DNA from: RGIG6375 sp964472725
GTDB taxonomy: Bacteria > Bacillota > Clostridia > Oscillospirales > Oscillospiraceae
NCBI GenBank assembly: GCA_964472725.1
Contig: CAYYLZ010000069.1
Coordinates: 1 to 9,485 of the forward strand
Direction of reading: 5' to 3'
DNA: 9,485 nt
How positions within the stretch are numbered: the stretch's first letter is position 1; each line of letters starts with the position of its first letter. The notes below the pieces were generated by a model. That model saw only the letters and a program-made list of their open reading frames with translations. It made no database searches and had not been told where the DNA came from. The position numbers and the translations under genes are program-made. Positions 1 through 6,577 of this stretch are shown piece by piece.

Positions 1-1505
1 ACATCGTAGCAAGCTGCGATGCCTTCGCCGCCCTCCTGGGCGAACTTTCTAACGGTGATCTCGAGGCCGTGCTCAGCAAGCTGGTCGAGAGTGTGAACGA
101 TGAGAACCCACTCATAACCTACGCCGGAGGGGTTGTTAACAGTGAAGTCAGTGAAGCGGATCTGACCCTCTTCGTTGTAGTTCCAAATCTCGCCCTCTAC
201 GCCGTAGCTGCAGAAGAAGGATCCGGAATCAGAGTAACGCCAGTCGCACCAGGACACTGCAAGAGGAATGTTCTCGCAGGAGGTGGAAACGGTGGTGTGG
301 CCGTAACCAACGCGGGAGTGCTGCTCGCCAACGTGGATTACCTGACCCTCATACTTCAGGGTCTTCTGGAGGGGCAGCCAGTAGCAGTCGGGGTCACCGG
401 TGTTGTCGGTGATCTCATAAGGACCGGTAGCAGAGTTTGCGAAGTAACCGATTCTACCATCGCGGATACCCTTGAAGTCCTTGTTGGTGGTGCAGCCAGC
501 CCAGTTCTTGATGATGAGGCCCTTGTTCCAGAATCTGTTGAGCATGGTCATGAGTTCGAAGTCGCGGTCGGTGGAGTTAGCGAACTGAACCTTACCGTCG
601 ATCTGGTAAACGGAGGGAGCAGCCTCAGCGGTAACGTAGGGCAGGGTGTCAAATGCGTTCATGGTGTAGGAACCAGCCATGTCGATGTACTGGAGCATAG
701 CCATGGGGCCATCGCAGGTCTCGTAGTTGTTGAGCATGAACTCGAAAACGGTTTCGAGATCTTCCCAAGTTACGATCTCTTCGGGGGTGGTGCCCATGTC
801 ATCGAGCCAGTCAGCTCTAATGAAGCCGGAGAGGGAGATCTGAGCCTTATCCATGAGGTTCATGAAAGCGTAGATCAGGTCTTCTTCATAGAAAACGCCC
901 TTGCGGGTAACGTCATCATTAGGATCCTTGGTTGCTTCATAGATGTAGTTGGGGCAGTATTCCTTGTAATCATAGATGTTTACAAAGTAAGCCTCGTCGT
1001 AGATAGCTTCGTTGATGGTACCGGAATAGAAGAATGCACCGGAAGCGCTGAGGTCGCAAAGGTCGTCAGCAGCCAGCAGAACGGAGAAGTTCTCAGCTCT
1101 GGTAGCACCATCGGTAATAACATACTCGATGTGAACGCCGGTAGCCTCTTCCTGGCCCTGGGCATAACCGAGGTCATTCCAGTCACCGGAAGCGGGCATC
1201 AGAGCGGGGGTCCAGCAGACGGTCCAGAAGCTCAGGGTCTCGTCAGTGGTGGTAAGGGGCTGGGTGTACTCATACTTCTCAGTTGCAAGACCGTTCTCGT
1301 CGGTAGCGAACTTGCCAGCTGCGAAGCAGTAGGGGGAATCTTCTTCTACAGGCTCTTCGTTGGTGCCTTCGCCGTCAGTAGAAGGAGTGCTGCTGGAAGG
1401 AGTGTTGGTATCAGTGCTGGGAGTAGTGGTGTTATCCTTACCACAACCAGCAAAGAGAGCAACAACCATCAGAACAGCAAGGATAAGTGCGAGTGTCTTC
1501 TTCAT
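1..1505 (-). CDS. Extracellular solute-binding lipoprotein (SBP family 1-like), C-terminus cut by window edge
   Basis: The reverse strand is open for 501 codons from an ATG at 1505 to the window edge, so the C-terminus is missing. The N-terminus is a lipoprotein signal: two lysines, a hydrophobic stretch, then LFAGC with the lipidated cysteine at residue 21. A Ser/Thr/Pro/Glu-rich tether follows (about residues 24-58). The mature part has marks of large clostridial family 1 ABC-binding proteins: an EEATGVHIEY-like strand near residue 120, a RADWLDDMG-TTPE-TWEDL block near 240, and a late YSDSGSFFCSYGVEGEIWNY block near 450. These proteins sit outside the membrane and hand a sugar, oligosaccharide or peptide to an ABC permease; the ligand cannot be read here. 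A good AAGGAG ribosome site lies 8 bases upstream of the ATG. It is the last visible gene of the ridA/PLP-enzyme block, and no permease for it is visible; one may lie beyond position 1. Family fairly sure, substrate unknown. Confidence 0.85.
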   Translation of the reverse strand, partial: MKKTLALILAVLMVVALFAGCGKDNTTTPSTDTNTPSSSTPSTDGEGTNEEPVEEDSPYCFAAGKFATDENGLATEKYEYTQPLTTTDETLSFWTVCWTPALMPASGDWNDLGYAQGQEEATGVHIEYVITDGATRAENFSVLLAADDLCDLSASGAFFYSGTINEAIYDEAYFVNIYDYKEYCPNYIYEATKDPNDDVTRKGVFYEEDLIYAFMNLMDKAQISLSGFIRADWLDDMGTTPEEIVTWEDLETVFEFMLNNYETCDGPMAMLQYIDMAGSYTMNAFDTLPYVTAEAAPSVYQIDGKVQFANSTDRDFELMTMLNRFWNKGLIIKNWAGCTTNKDFKGIRDGRIGYFANSATGPYEITDNTGDPDCYWLPLQKTLKYEGQVIHVGEQHSRVGYGHTTVSTSCENIPLAVSWCDWRYSDSGSFFCSYGVEGEIWNYNEEGQIRFTDFTVNNPSGVGYEWVLIVHTLDQLAEHGLEITVRKFAQEGGEGIAACYD

Positions 1506-1513
1506 GCTTGTTT

Positions 1514-1537
1514 CTCCTTTTTGGATTTTTTATTATA
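1514..1537 (-). promoter_or_regulatory. Ribosome site and possible -10 box for the solute-binding lipoprotein
   Basis: On the minus strand AAGGAG (1514-1519) precedes the ATG at 1505 by 8 bases. A perfect TATAAT lies at 1532-1537, which would start a transcript near 1525. No acceptable -35 box is found 16-18 bases further upstream. An internal promoter boosting the binding-protein gene is therefore only possible; the ribosome site is convincing, the promoter is weak. Confidence 0.4.
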
Positions 1538-1558
1538 ATTCCTTTTGGAAATATAATC

Positions 1559-2740
1559 TTATCTGTTCTTTATCGCGTTTACGATATTTTCGGCAGCCTT
1601 GCGAACATTCTCTTCGGAGGTTGCCAGGTTGAGGCGCAGGTGGCTATCGGTCTTGCCTGCCTCGGGAGTGAAGAACTGATGGCCATAGTCAACAGCCAAT
1701 CTGCATTCCTTAACTGCAAAGTCCTTGATTTCCTCGGGCTTTACGTAGGCGGAGAAGTCGATCCACTGGAGATATGTACCCTGAAGCTCGGTAACGACGC
1801 ACTCGGGAGCGCCTTCCTTGAGGATCTCTTCAACGATCTTTGCGTTCTTCTCTACGCGGTCGATAACGCCGTCAAGCCACTCCTTGCCGCCACTATAGGC
1901 TGCCATTGCAGCGATATAGCCGGGCAGAGCGCCGCTGAGGTGCATGTGCTTCTGATATGCGTCAAACTTGTCGCGCAGTTCCTTGTTGGGAATTACGGCG
2001 ATGCTGTGGTTGAACGCAGCCAGATTGAAGGACTTGGAAGCAGCGGTGAGGGAAACGACCATATCCTCGCACTCGCAGGAAGCGAGAGTGGGAACATGCT
2101 TGTGACCACTCATAACGATATCCTGATGGATCTCGTCGCTTACGATGATAACGCCGTGTCTGCGGCAAATATCAACGAGGGTGCACAGCTCGTCCTTGGT
2201 CCATACGCGACCAACAGGGTTATGGGGAGAGCAAAGAACAAAGAGCTTTACGCTGTTTTCCTTTATCTTCTGCTCAAAGTCCTCGAAATCGATGGTGTAA
2301 ACACCGTTGTCATTCTTCAGCATGCTGCAGATGAGGTTTCTGCCGGTCTCCTGAACTGCCTCCATGAAAGGATAGTAGCAGGGGCTGAGAATGATGCAGT
2401 TATCGCCGGGCTCGGTATAAGCGCCAACAAAGTGGAAGATGCCGGCAACAACGCCGGGAGAGAACTTGATCCACTCGGGCTTGACTTCGTAGCCGTGTCT
2501 CTCCTTCTCCCAGTTAATGAAAGCGGTGGTATAGTCACGGGGAGGCATGGAATAGCCGAACAGGCCCTTCTTTGCCATATCCGCAAGAGCGTCGCCTACG
2601 CACTCGGGAGAGCGGAAGTCCATATCGGCAACCCACATGGAGATGAGGTCGCTGTCACCATAGAGGAACTGAAGACCATCCCACTTGATGCTGCCGGTAC
2701 CGACTCTGTCTACATAATACTTCTTTTCAAAATCAGTCAT
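1559..2740 (-). CDS. MalY/PatB-family PLP-dependent C-S lyase / aminotransferase
   Basis: A 393-residue fold-type I PLP enzyme of the usual length for the MalY/PatB (cystathionine beta-lyase-like) group. Early marks are MWVADMDF at 35-42 and a FGYSMPP segment at 61-67, both typical of the group. Cofactor residues are visible: SPHNPVGR at 171-178 (Asn174), SDEIH at 201-205 (Asp202, pairing with the pyridine nitrogen), SKSFN at 235-239 (Lys236, the Schiff-base lysine) and HLRLN at 367-371 (Arg369, binding the substrate carboxylate). Known members cleave cystathionine or cysteine-type substrates to pyruvate, ammonia and a thiol; some act as aminotransferases. The enzyme is cytoplasmic. It starts 19 bp after the RidA stop codon, with an AAGGTAGG-like site upstream of the ATG, so the two are probably one operon. 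RidA removes the enamine/imine intermediate such lyases release, which favours the lyase reading. The exact substrate is unknown. Confidence 0.9.
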   Translation of the reverse strand: MTDFEKKYYVDRVGTGSIKWDGLQFLYGDSDLISMWVADMDFRSPECVGDALADMAKKGLFGYSMPPRDYTTAFINWEKERHGYEVKPEWIKFSPGVVAGIFHFVGAYTEPGDNCIILSPCYYPFMEAVQETGRNLICSMLKNDNGVYTIDFEDFEQKIKENSVKLFVLCSPHNPVGRVWTKDELCTLVDICRRHGVIIVSDEIHQDIVMSGHKHVPTLASCECEDMVVSLTAASKSFNLAAFNHSIAVIPNKELRDKFDAYQKHMHLSGALPGYIAAMAAYSGGKEWLDGVIDRVEKNAKIVEEILKEGAPECVVTELQGTYLQWIDFSAYVKPEEIKDFAVKECRLAVDYGHQFFTPEAGKTDSHLRLNLATSEENVRKAAENIVNAIKNR

Positions 2741-2759
2741 TTCAGCTTACCTACCTTTG

Positions 2760-3131
2760 TTAAACTTCGGCGATAAGCTCTACTTCGCAAAGTACGCCCT
2801 TGGGCAGACCCTTGACTGCAACGCAGGAGCGAGCGGGCTTGCCGGTGAAATACTTCTCATATACGGCGTTGAACTGAGCAAAGTCGCCCATGTCGGCCAG
2901 GAAGCAAGTGGTCTTGACAACGTTCTCAAAGGTGGTACCCGCCTCTTCGAGGACAGCGGCAATATTCCTGAAAACCTGCTCAGCCTGAGCGCAGATCTCG
3001 TCACCTACAACCTCGCCGGAAACGGGGCAGATGGGTATCTGACCGGAGGTATAGAGCATGGAACCGGAAATATAAGCCTGAGAATAGGGACCAATGGCTG
3101 CGGGAGCCTTATCGGAAGTGATTCTCTTCAT
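2760..3131 (-). CDS. ridA: RidA family reactive enamine/imine deaminase
   Basis: A 123-residue protein of normal length for the RidA/YjgF/YER057c family, beginning MKRITSDKAPAAIGPYSQA. Members are cytoplasmic trimers that hydrolyse enamines and imines such as 2-aminoacrylate, made by PLP enzymes, to ketoacids and ammonia. Key positions are present: Tyr16 in IGPYSQA, Arg101 in the ARSCV motif, and Glu116 fifteen residues later, the same spacing as Arg105 and Glu120 of E. coli RidA. This supports true deaminase activity rather than an inactive paralogue. I chose the ATG at 3131 because it begins at the family's usual N-terminus and has a purine-rich GGGGGAAAG stretch upstream; an in-frame TTG at 3149 would lie within that stretch. 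It is the first gene of the minus-strand block, 19 bp ahead of the PLP lyase and divergent from the PucR-like regulator, its likely controller. Confidence 0.93.
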   Translation of the reverse strand: MKRITSDKAPAAIGPYSQAYISGSMLYTSGQIPICPVSGEVVGDEICAQAEQVFRNIAAVLEEAGTTFENVVKTTCFLADMGDFAQFNAVYEKYFTGKPARSCVAVKGLPKGVLCEVELIAEV

Positions 3132-3283
3132 AATCTTTCTTTCCCCCAAATATTATTAATGGCTGATCGTTCTCTGTGCTTCCCGATAACGCAATCTATT
3201 TTACATCATTGAGTAGCAATACGCTCCGGCGGTCAAAATCCGACACTTTCTTTAGAAATTGTTGGCATTTCCACATAATTTCG

Positions 3284-3298
3284 GGGCATAAGGGCATA
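3284..3298 (+). repeat. GGGCATA direct repeat, candidate regulator site
   Basis: GGGCATA occurs at 3284-3290 and again at 3292-3298. A further GGCAT lies at 3264-3268, 21 bases (about two helical turns) before the GGCAT core of the first copy. The cluster lies about 75-105 bases upstream of the regulator's -35 box and 150 bases upstream of ridA, a position suited to an activator. Functional meaning is inferred only. Confidence 0.3.
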
Positions 3299-3314
3299 GC
3301 TGTCCCAGAGTAGA

Positions 3315-3329
3315 TTAATCATATATTAA
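3315..3329. repeat. TTAAT-N5-ATTAA inverted repeat, candidate operator
   Basis: Perfect 5-base arms around a CATAT centre, ending about 40 bases upstream of the regulator's -35 box. The sequence is A/T-rich, so it could also be chance or act as an upstream promoter element. No known operator consensus is recognised. Confidence 0.25.
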
Positions 3330-3370
3330 GAAAATACCACATATCATTGCAATTTTAAATCCGCAAAAGG

Positions 3371-3398
3371 TTGACTTTTCGCCGCAGTTATTTATACT
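3371..3398 (+). promoter_or_regulatory. Sigma-A type promoter of the PucR-like regulator gene
   Basis: TTGACT (3371-3376), a 16-base spacer, and TATACT (3393-3398), matching the vegetative consensus at 5 of 6 positions in each box. The predicted transcript would start near 3405 and reach the GGGAGG ribosome site at 3427-3432, just ahead of the ATG at 3440. Confidence 0.7.
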
Positions 3399-3439
3399 GT
3401 TAGTAGGAATGTTTTTTTCGTTTTTTGGGAGGTATTAGT

Positions 3440-4981
3440 ATGAAAATCAGCGCAAGCATGCTTTTCGACTCCATGTTTTCCACAATTAGACTTTACTCAA
3501 TGGGAAAACCTTCAACAGAATGTTGCATAAGCGGCATTCTTCCCTATCTCCCCGATGTACCGATGGCCGGGGATCACGCCTATGTTATATCCGCGGATAA
3601 TCTCGCGGATATTCAGCCCGCCGACAATATCACCCTTATTATATACGGGCTTTCCCCTAATGCACCCTATCCCCTGCCCAACTGTCAGTACATAGCCCTG
3701 CACCCCGAAATAAGCTTTGGCGAGGCGCTGGCGCTAGCGCTGGGCGCAATGGAGAAGTATAACAGCTGGTATGAAAAGCTCCAATCCGAGCTGACCGGTA
3801 CCCCCGATCTGAACCGTATATGCAGCGTGGCTTATCAGCTTTTGGGCAATCCTATTCTGCTCTTTGACCCGCACCACGTGCTGCTCGCTTCTTTCGACGT
3901 AGGCCAAGGTACCAAACGCACATTTTTGGAATACGGCGCGGGCGCTTCCCTCGTTCTCTCCGACGACGCCTATAAGACCATCGTCAACCGCCCCGAATAC
4001 AAGGATAACACTGAGATCGGCAGCGTTTCTCACATGGAGAACCCCTTAGGCGGCAACACTCTGTATACCAACATAGTCTGCGATCAGCAGGAATACCGTT
4101 TGTGCGTAAACGATACCAATCGAGGCTTCCGCCCCGGCGATCTTCAGGTGTGCAAAATACTTTCCGACGCGCTGCAAACGGCACTGGAGATGGACCGCTC
4201 CCGCGAAACAGCCGCCAAGGCTGACCTTTGCCACCTGTTCATAAATATACTCAAAAATGAGACCGTCGACCCCGCCAACTGCGACACACTCCTCTCCGCA
4301 TGGAACTGGACGCAAACCGACGATTATATATGCCTCGGCGTTGAAAAGACCAACAGCAATCTGCAATTCGTTTCAAACGACCAGTATATATGCTCGAAAA
4401 TCGAAGATCTGCTGGCAGATGCCTGCGCTTTCATGCTGGACGGCAGACTGATATGCATCGCTCACCTCAACCGCGAGCTGAACGAAGAGAGCATACCCGA
4501 GCGTTTGGAAAGCTTCCTGCGCGACAACATCTTCATCGTCGGCAAAAGCGATGTCTTTTCCGACGTTCTGCAAGCTGCCGACTACTATCGCGAGGCCTGC
4601 ATCGCCCTGCGCGCCGGTCGTTCCGAGCAGCCGGAGGATTTCTTCCACAGCTTTTCCGATTACAGCTTCTATAACCTGCTCCATCACGGGTTGGATTCTC
4701 TCCCCCCTATTCGCTACTGCGACAAAAACGTGCTCCGACTCGCGGCACTGGAGGATTCCCGCGTAGATTACTGCGAGACCCTGCGCACGTACATAGAAAA
4801 TGACCGCAATCTGCTGCGCACCGCCGAGCTGCTTCACATACACAGAACTACCCTTTTCTACCGCCTGAACAAAATCAAAGAAGAGCTTGATGCGGATCTG
4901 GACGTTCCCTCCACACGCCTGCGCATATGGCTGTCCTTTATTCTTCTTGACTTTGAAAAGAGCGGAGATATTCCGTTATAA
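3440..4981 (+). CDS. PucR/CdaR-like transcriptional regulator with C-terminal helix-turn-helix
   Basis: A 513-residue protein. The ATG at 3440 is chosen because GGGAGG ends 7 bases before it; an upstream in-frame TTG (3425) would overlap that site. The C-terminus, from about residue 448, is the PucR-type helix-turn-helix: LRTYIENDRNLLRTAELL then HIHRTTLFYRLNKIKEEL, with the family's N-x-x-x-TA-x-x-L and HR-x-TL-x-YRL-x-KI pattern. Residues 1-115 form an N-terminal sensor-like region (AYVISADNLADIQPADNITL, then YNSWYEKLQ); residues 120-250 resemble a GAF-like segment (NPILLFDPHHVLLASFD). Related regulators respond to small metabolites and control purine, sugar-acid or amino-acid catabolism. 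It has its own promoter and is divergent from ridA, so control of the ridA/lyase/lipoprotein block is a reasonable inference. Ligand unknown. The DNA-binding domain is certain, the sensor assignment less so. Confidence 0.88.
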   Translation: MKISASMLFDSMFSTIRLYSMGKPSTECCISGILPYLPDVPMAGDHAYVISADNLADIQPADNITLIIYGLSPNAPYPLPNCQYIALHPEISFGEALALALGAMEKYNSWYEKLQSELTGTPDLNRICSVAYQLLGNPILLFDPHHVLLASFDVGQGTKRTFLEYGAGASLVLSDDAYKTIVNRPEYKDNTEIGSVSHMENPLGGNTLYTNIVCDQQEYRLCVNDTNRGFRPGDLQVCKILSDALQTALEMDRSRETAAKADLCHLFINILKNETVDPANCDTLLSAWNWTQTDDYICLGVEKTNSNLQFVSNDQYICSKIEDLLADACAFMLDGRLICIAHLNRELNEESIPERLESFLRDNIFIVGKSDVFSDVLQAADYYREACIALRAGRSEQPEDFFHSFSDYSFYNLLHHGLDSLPPIRYCDKNVLRLAALEDSRVDYCETLRTYIENDRNLLRTAELLHIHRTTLFYRLNKIKEELDADLDVPSTRLRIWLSFILLDFEKSGDIPL

Positions 4982-4988
4982 CGCGAAA

Positions 4989-5018
4989 AACGTCGCAGAG
5001 CAGCAGCTCTGCGACGTT
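4989..5018. terminator. Shared intrinsic terminator hairpin between convergent genes
   Basis: A perfect 13-bp stem: AACGTCGCAGAGC (4989-5001), loop AGCA, and GCTCTGCGACGTT (5006-5018). On the minus strand it is followed at once by T residues (a five-T run including two stem bases), so it should end the ABC operon well. On the plus strand the tail is only T-rich, but the hairpin starts just 7 bases after the regulator's stop codon, so it probably serves both. Confidence 0.85.
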
Positions 5019-5033
5019 GCTGTTTGTATTTGA

Positions 5034-5756
5034 TTAGAGAACCTTGGCCAGGAAATTCTGAAGTCTGGGATTCTGGGGGTTGGAGAAGAATTCCTCGGGA
5101 GTATTCTGCTCCTTTACAAGGCCCTCGTCTATGAACATAACGCGGGTGGCTACCTCGCGGGCAAATCCCATCTCATGGGTAACGATAACCATGGTCATAC
5201 CCTCGTCAGCAAGCTCTCGGATCAGGTCAAGTACTTCGCCGACCATTTCCGGGTCAAGAGCGGAGGTAGGCTCGTCGAAGAGCATAACCTCGGGATTCAT
5301 GGCGAGAGCGCGAACTATAGCAATACGCTGCTTCTGTCCGCCGGAAAGCATTGCGGGATAGGTATCCGCCTTATCTGTAAGACCTACGCGCTCAAGAAGC
5401 TGCATCGCCTTGGCGTCGGCCTCCTCCTTTGTCATAAGCTTGAGATTGACGGGTGCGAGGGTGATGTTTTCCTTGATTGTAAGGTGGGGGAAAAGATTGA
5501 AGTGCTGGAACACCATGCCCATGTGCTGTCGAACCTTGTCAATGTCGGTATCCTTGGCAACGATGTTCTGCCCGTTGAACCAAATCTCACCGTCGGTAGG
5601 TTCTTCAAGGCGGTTGAGGCAGCGGATAAAGGTACTCTTACCGGAACCGGAGGGGCCGATTATTGCAACCTTTTCGCCTTTTTTAATAACTTCGTTTATA
5701 CCGCAGAGCACTTGATTGTCACCAAAGCTCTTGCAAAGATTTTTAACTTCTATCAC
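5034..5756 (-). CDS. Polar amino-acid ABC transporter ATP-binding protein (GlnQ/HisP type)
   Basis: A 240-residue ATPase, the usual length for this group, that powers import from the cytoplasmic face. All nucleotide-binding motifs are visible: Walker A GPSGSGKST at 34-42 (Lys40), Q-loop Gln84 in MVFQHFNLFPH, signature LSGGQKQR at 137-144, Walker B VMLFDEPTSALD with Asp161 and Glu162, and the switch histidine His194 in VTHEM. The start is taken as GTG at 5756, giving the family's normal VIEVKNLCKSF beginning. A strong AAAGGAGG lies 10 bases before it, inside the end of the permease gene. The open frame extends upstream to 5837, but those residues look unrelated to the family and overlap the permease in another frame. 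It overlaps the permease by 14 bp, so translation is probably coupled. Confidence 0.96.
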   Translation of the reverse strand: MIEVKNLCKSFGDNQVLCGINEVIKKGEKVAIIGPSGSGKSTFIRCLNRLEEPTDGEIWFNGQNIVAKDTDIDKVRQHMGMVFQHFNLFPHLTIKENITLAPVNLKLMTKEEADAKAMQLLERVGLTDKADTYPAMLSGGQKQRIAIVRALAMNPEVMLFDEPTSALDPEMVGEVLDLIRELADEGMTMVIVTHEMGFAREVATRVMFIDEGLVKEQNTPEEFFSNPQNPRLQNFLAKVL

Positions 5757-6432
5757 TGCGTGCCAGCCTCCTTTCAAGCTTCTTCTGCAGGAAGGTGAGG
5801 AACAGAACCAGCACCAGATAGATAACCGCGGCAGCATAAAGGGGAGAAGAAACGAAATATGTACCCTTTATGGAGGACGCTACCTTGGTAACGTCACGGA
5901 CGGCTATATAACCGGCAACGGAGGTTTCCTTTACCAGCGCGATAAACTCGTTGAACAGGGCGGGCAGAACGTTCTTGATGGCCTGAGGCAGAATAATGCG
6001 CATCATGGTAGTACCCTCGGAAAGGCCGAGAGAGCGTCCGGCTTCCATCTGACCGATGTCGATGGAGTTGATACCGCTGCGGAATATCTCGGAAATATAG
6101 GCGCCGGAGTTGATGCCGAAGCCTATCATACAGGCGTAGGTGCCCTTTGTCCATACAGTAAGGCTGTAAATAATGAGCAGCTGCAGGACTATGGGGGTTC
6201 CTCTTATAACAGTGGTGTAAATGTCGCAAATCTTGGCCAGCACTTTCCATACCAGACCTGCGTTGCGGCGGGTACCGTAATATTTGCAGACGGCGACAAC
6301 TACGCCGATAACGATACCCATGAGGCAGGCTACAGCGGCAAGCATGAGGGTTATTCCTGTACCTTCAAAATACAGCTTCCATCTGCCCTCCGCAAAAATA
6401 CCTCTGTAAATGTCTTTATACAGACTTTGCAC
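5743..6432 (-). CDS. Polar amino-acid ABC transporter permease (HisM family)
   Basis: A 229-residue membrane protein with about five hydrophobic segments (roughly 26-49, 81-98, 101-115, 160-178 and 198-215). Family marks are TGITLML at 25-31, the RGTPIVLQL motif at 78-86, and the EAA loop EAGRSLGLSEGTTMMRIILP at 130-149 that docks onto the ATPase. It forms the transmembrane channel of the importer, probably as a homodimer because only one permease gene is present. The start codon is GTG at 6432; AAGGAG lies about 11 bases upstream, a somewhat long spacing. No better in-frame start is seen. It follows the binding-protein gene after 145 bp that contain a strong hairpin, and overlaps the ATPase gene. 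Confidence 0.95.
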   Translation of the reverse strand: MQSLYKDIYRGIFAEGRWKLYFEGTGITLMLAAVACLMGIVIGVVVAVCKYYGTRRNAGLVWKVLAKICDIYTTVIRGTPIVLQLLIIYSLTVWTKGTYACMIGFGINSGAYISEIFRSGINSIDIGQMEAGRSLGLSEGTTMMRIILPQAIKNVLPALFNEFIALVKETSVAGYIAVRDVTKVASSIKGTYFVSSPLYAAAVIYLVLVLFLTFLQKKLERRLARSDRS

Positions 6433-6506
6433 TTAATTTATCGCTCCTTATGGCGCAGGATTGCCGCGCCGAATATATGCTCCGCATACGCGGATAAACA
6501 GGAAAT

Positions 6507-6544
6507 ACGGAATGGCTGCGATGAAACACATCGAGCCATTCCGT
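6507..6544 (-). promoter_or_regulatory. Intra-operon hairpin between binding-protein and permease genes
   Basis: The plus-strand arm 6507-6523 and the arm 6529-6544 pair over 16 bp with one bulged base and a 5-base loop. On the transcribed (minus) strand the arms begin ACGGAATGGCT and end AGCCATTCCGT. The hairpin starts 33 bases after the binding-protein stop. The tail (ATTTCCTGTTT) is a poor U-tract, so it is more likely a leaky terminator or an mRNA 3'-end stabiliser than a full stop. A second small hairpin, TCCGC-ATAC-GCGGA, lies at 6481-6494. Such structures commonly keep binding protein in excess of permease and ATPase; here that role is inferred. Confidence 0.7.
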
Positions 6545-6577
6545 TTATTCTCTTTCAGATTTTTAATTCAGGCTTGA

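Larger units (their letters stand above)
3132..3439. other. Divergent intergenic region between ridA and the PucR-like regulator gene
   Basis: This 308-base stretch holds no credible open reading frame. Toward the regulator gene it has a clear promoter (3371-3398). Toward ridA there is a possible -10 box TAAAAT at 3198-3203 (minus strand) with no recognisable -35 box at proper distance, as expected of an activator-dependent promoter; a TTGACC at 3231-3236 is too far away to pair with it. Repeats that could be operators are a GGGCATA direct repeat at 3284-3298 and a TTAAT-N5-ATTAA inverted repeat at 3315-3329. No riboswitch or RNA fold is recognised. Confidence 0.6.

Noticed and set aside
69..1538. 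Plus-strand open frame of 489 codons opposite the binding lipoprotein
   Set aside because: It is the antisense shadow of a gene with clear signal peptide, lipobox and family motifs. The antisense protein has no recognisable domain, and long antisense frames arise from codon bias.
1487..2776. Plus-strand open frame of 429 codons opposite the PLP lyase
   Set aside because: The minus strand encodes all PLP-enzyme motifs in order. The plus-strand frame also crosses into neighbouring genes and has no family features.
5757..5837. N-terminal extension of the ATPase to an ATG at 5837
   Set aside because: The extra 27 residues do not resemble the family and overlap the permease coding sequence. The GTG at 5756 with AAAGGAGG gives the standard N-terminus.
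6441..6506. Possible internal promoter before the permease gene (TATATT near 6471 on the minus strand)
   Set aside because: The sequence 17 bases upstream (TGTTTA) is a poor -35 box, and the region is A/T-rich by nature. A TATATTC half-site there is too short to count as an operator.
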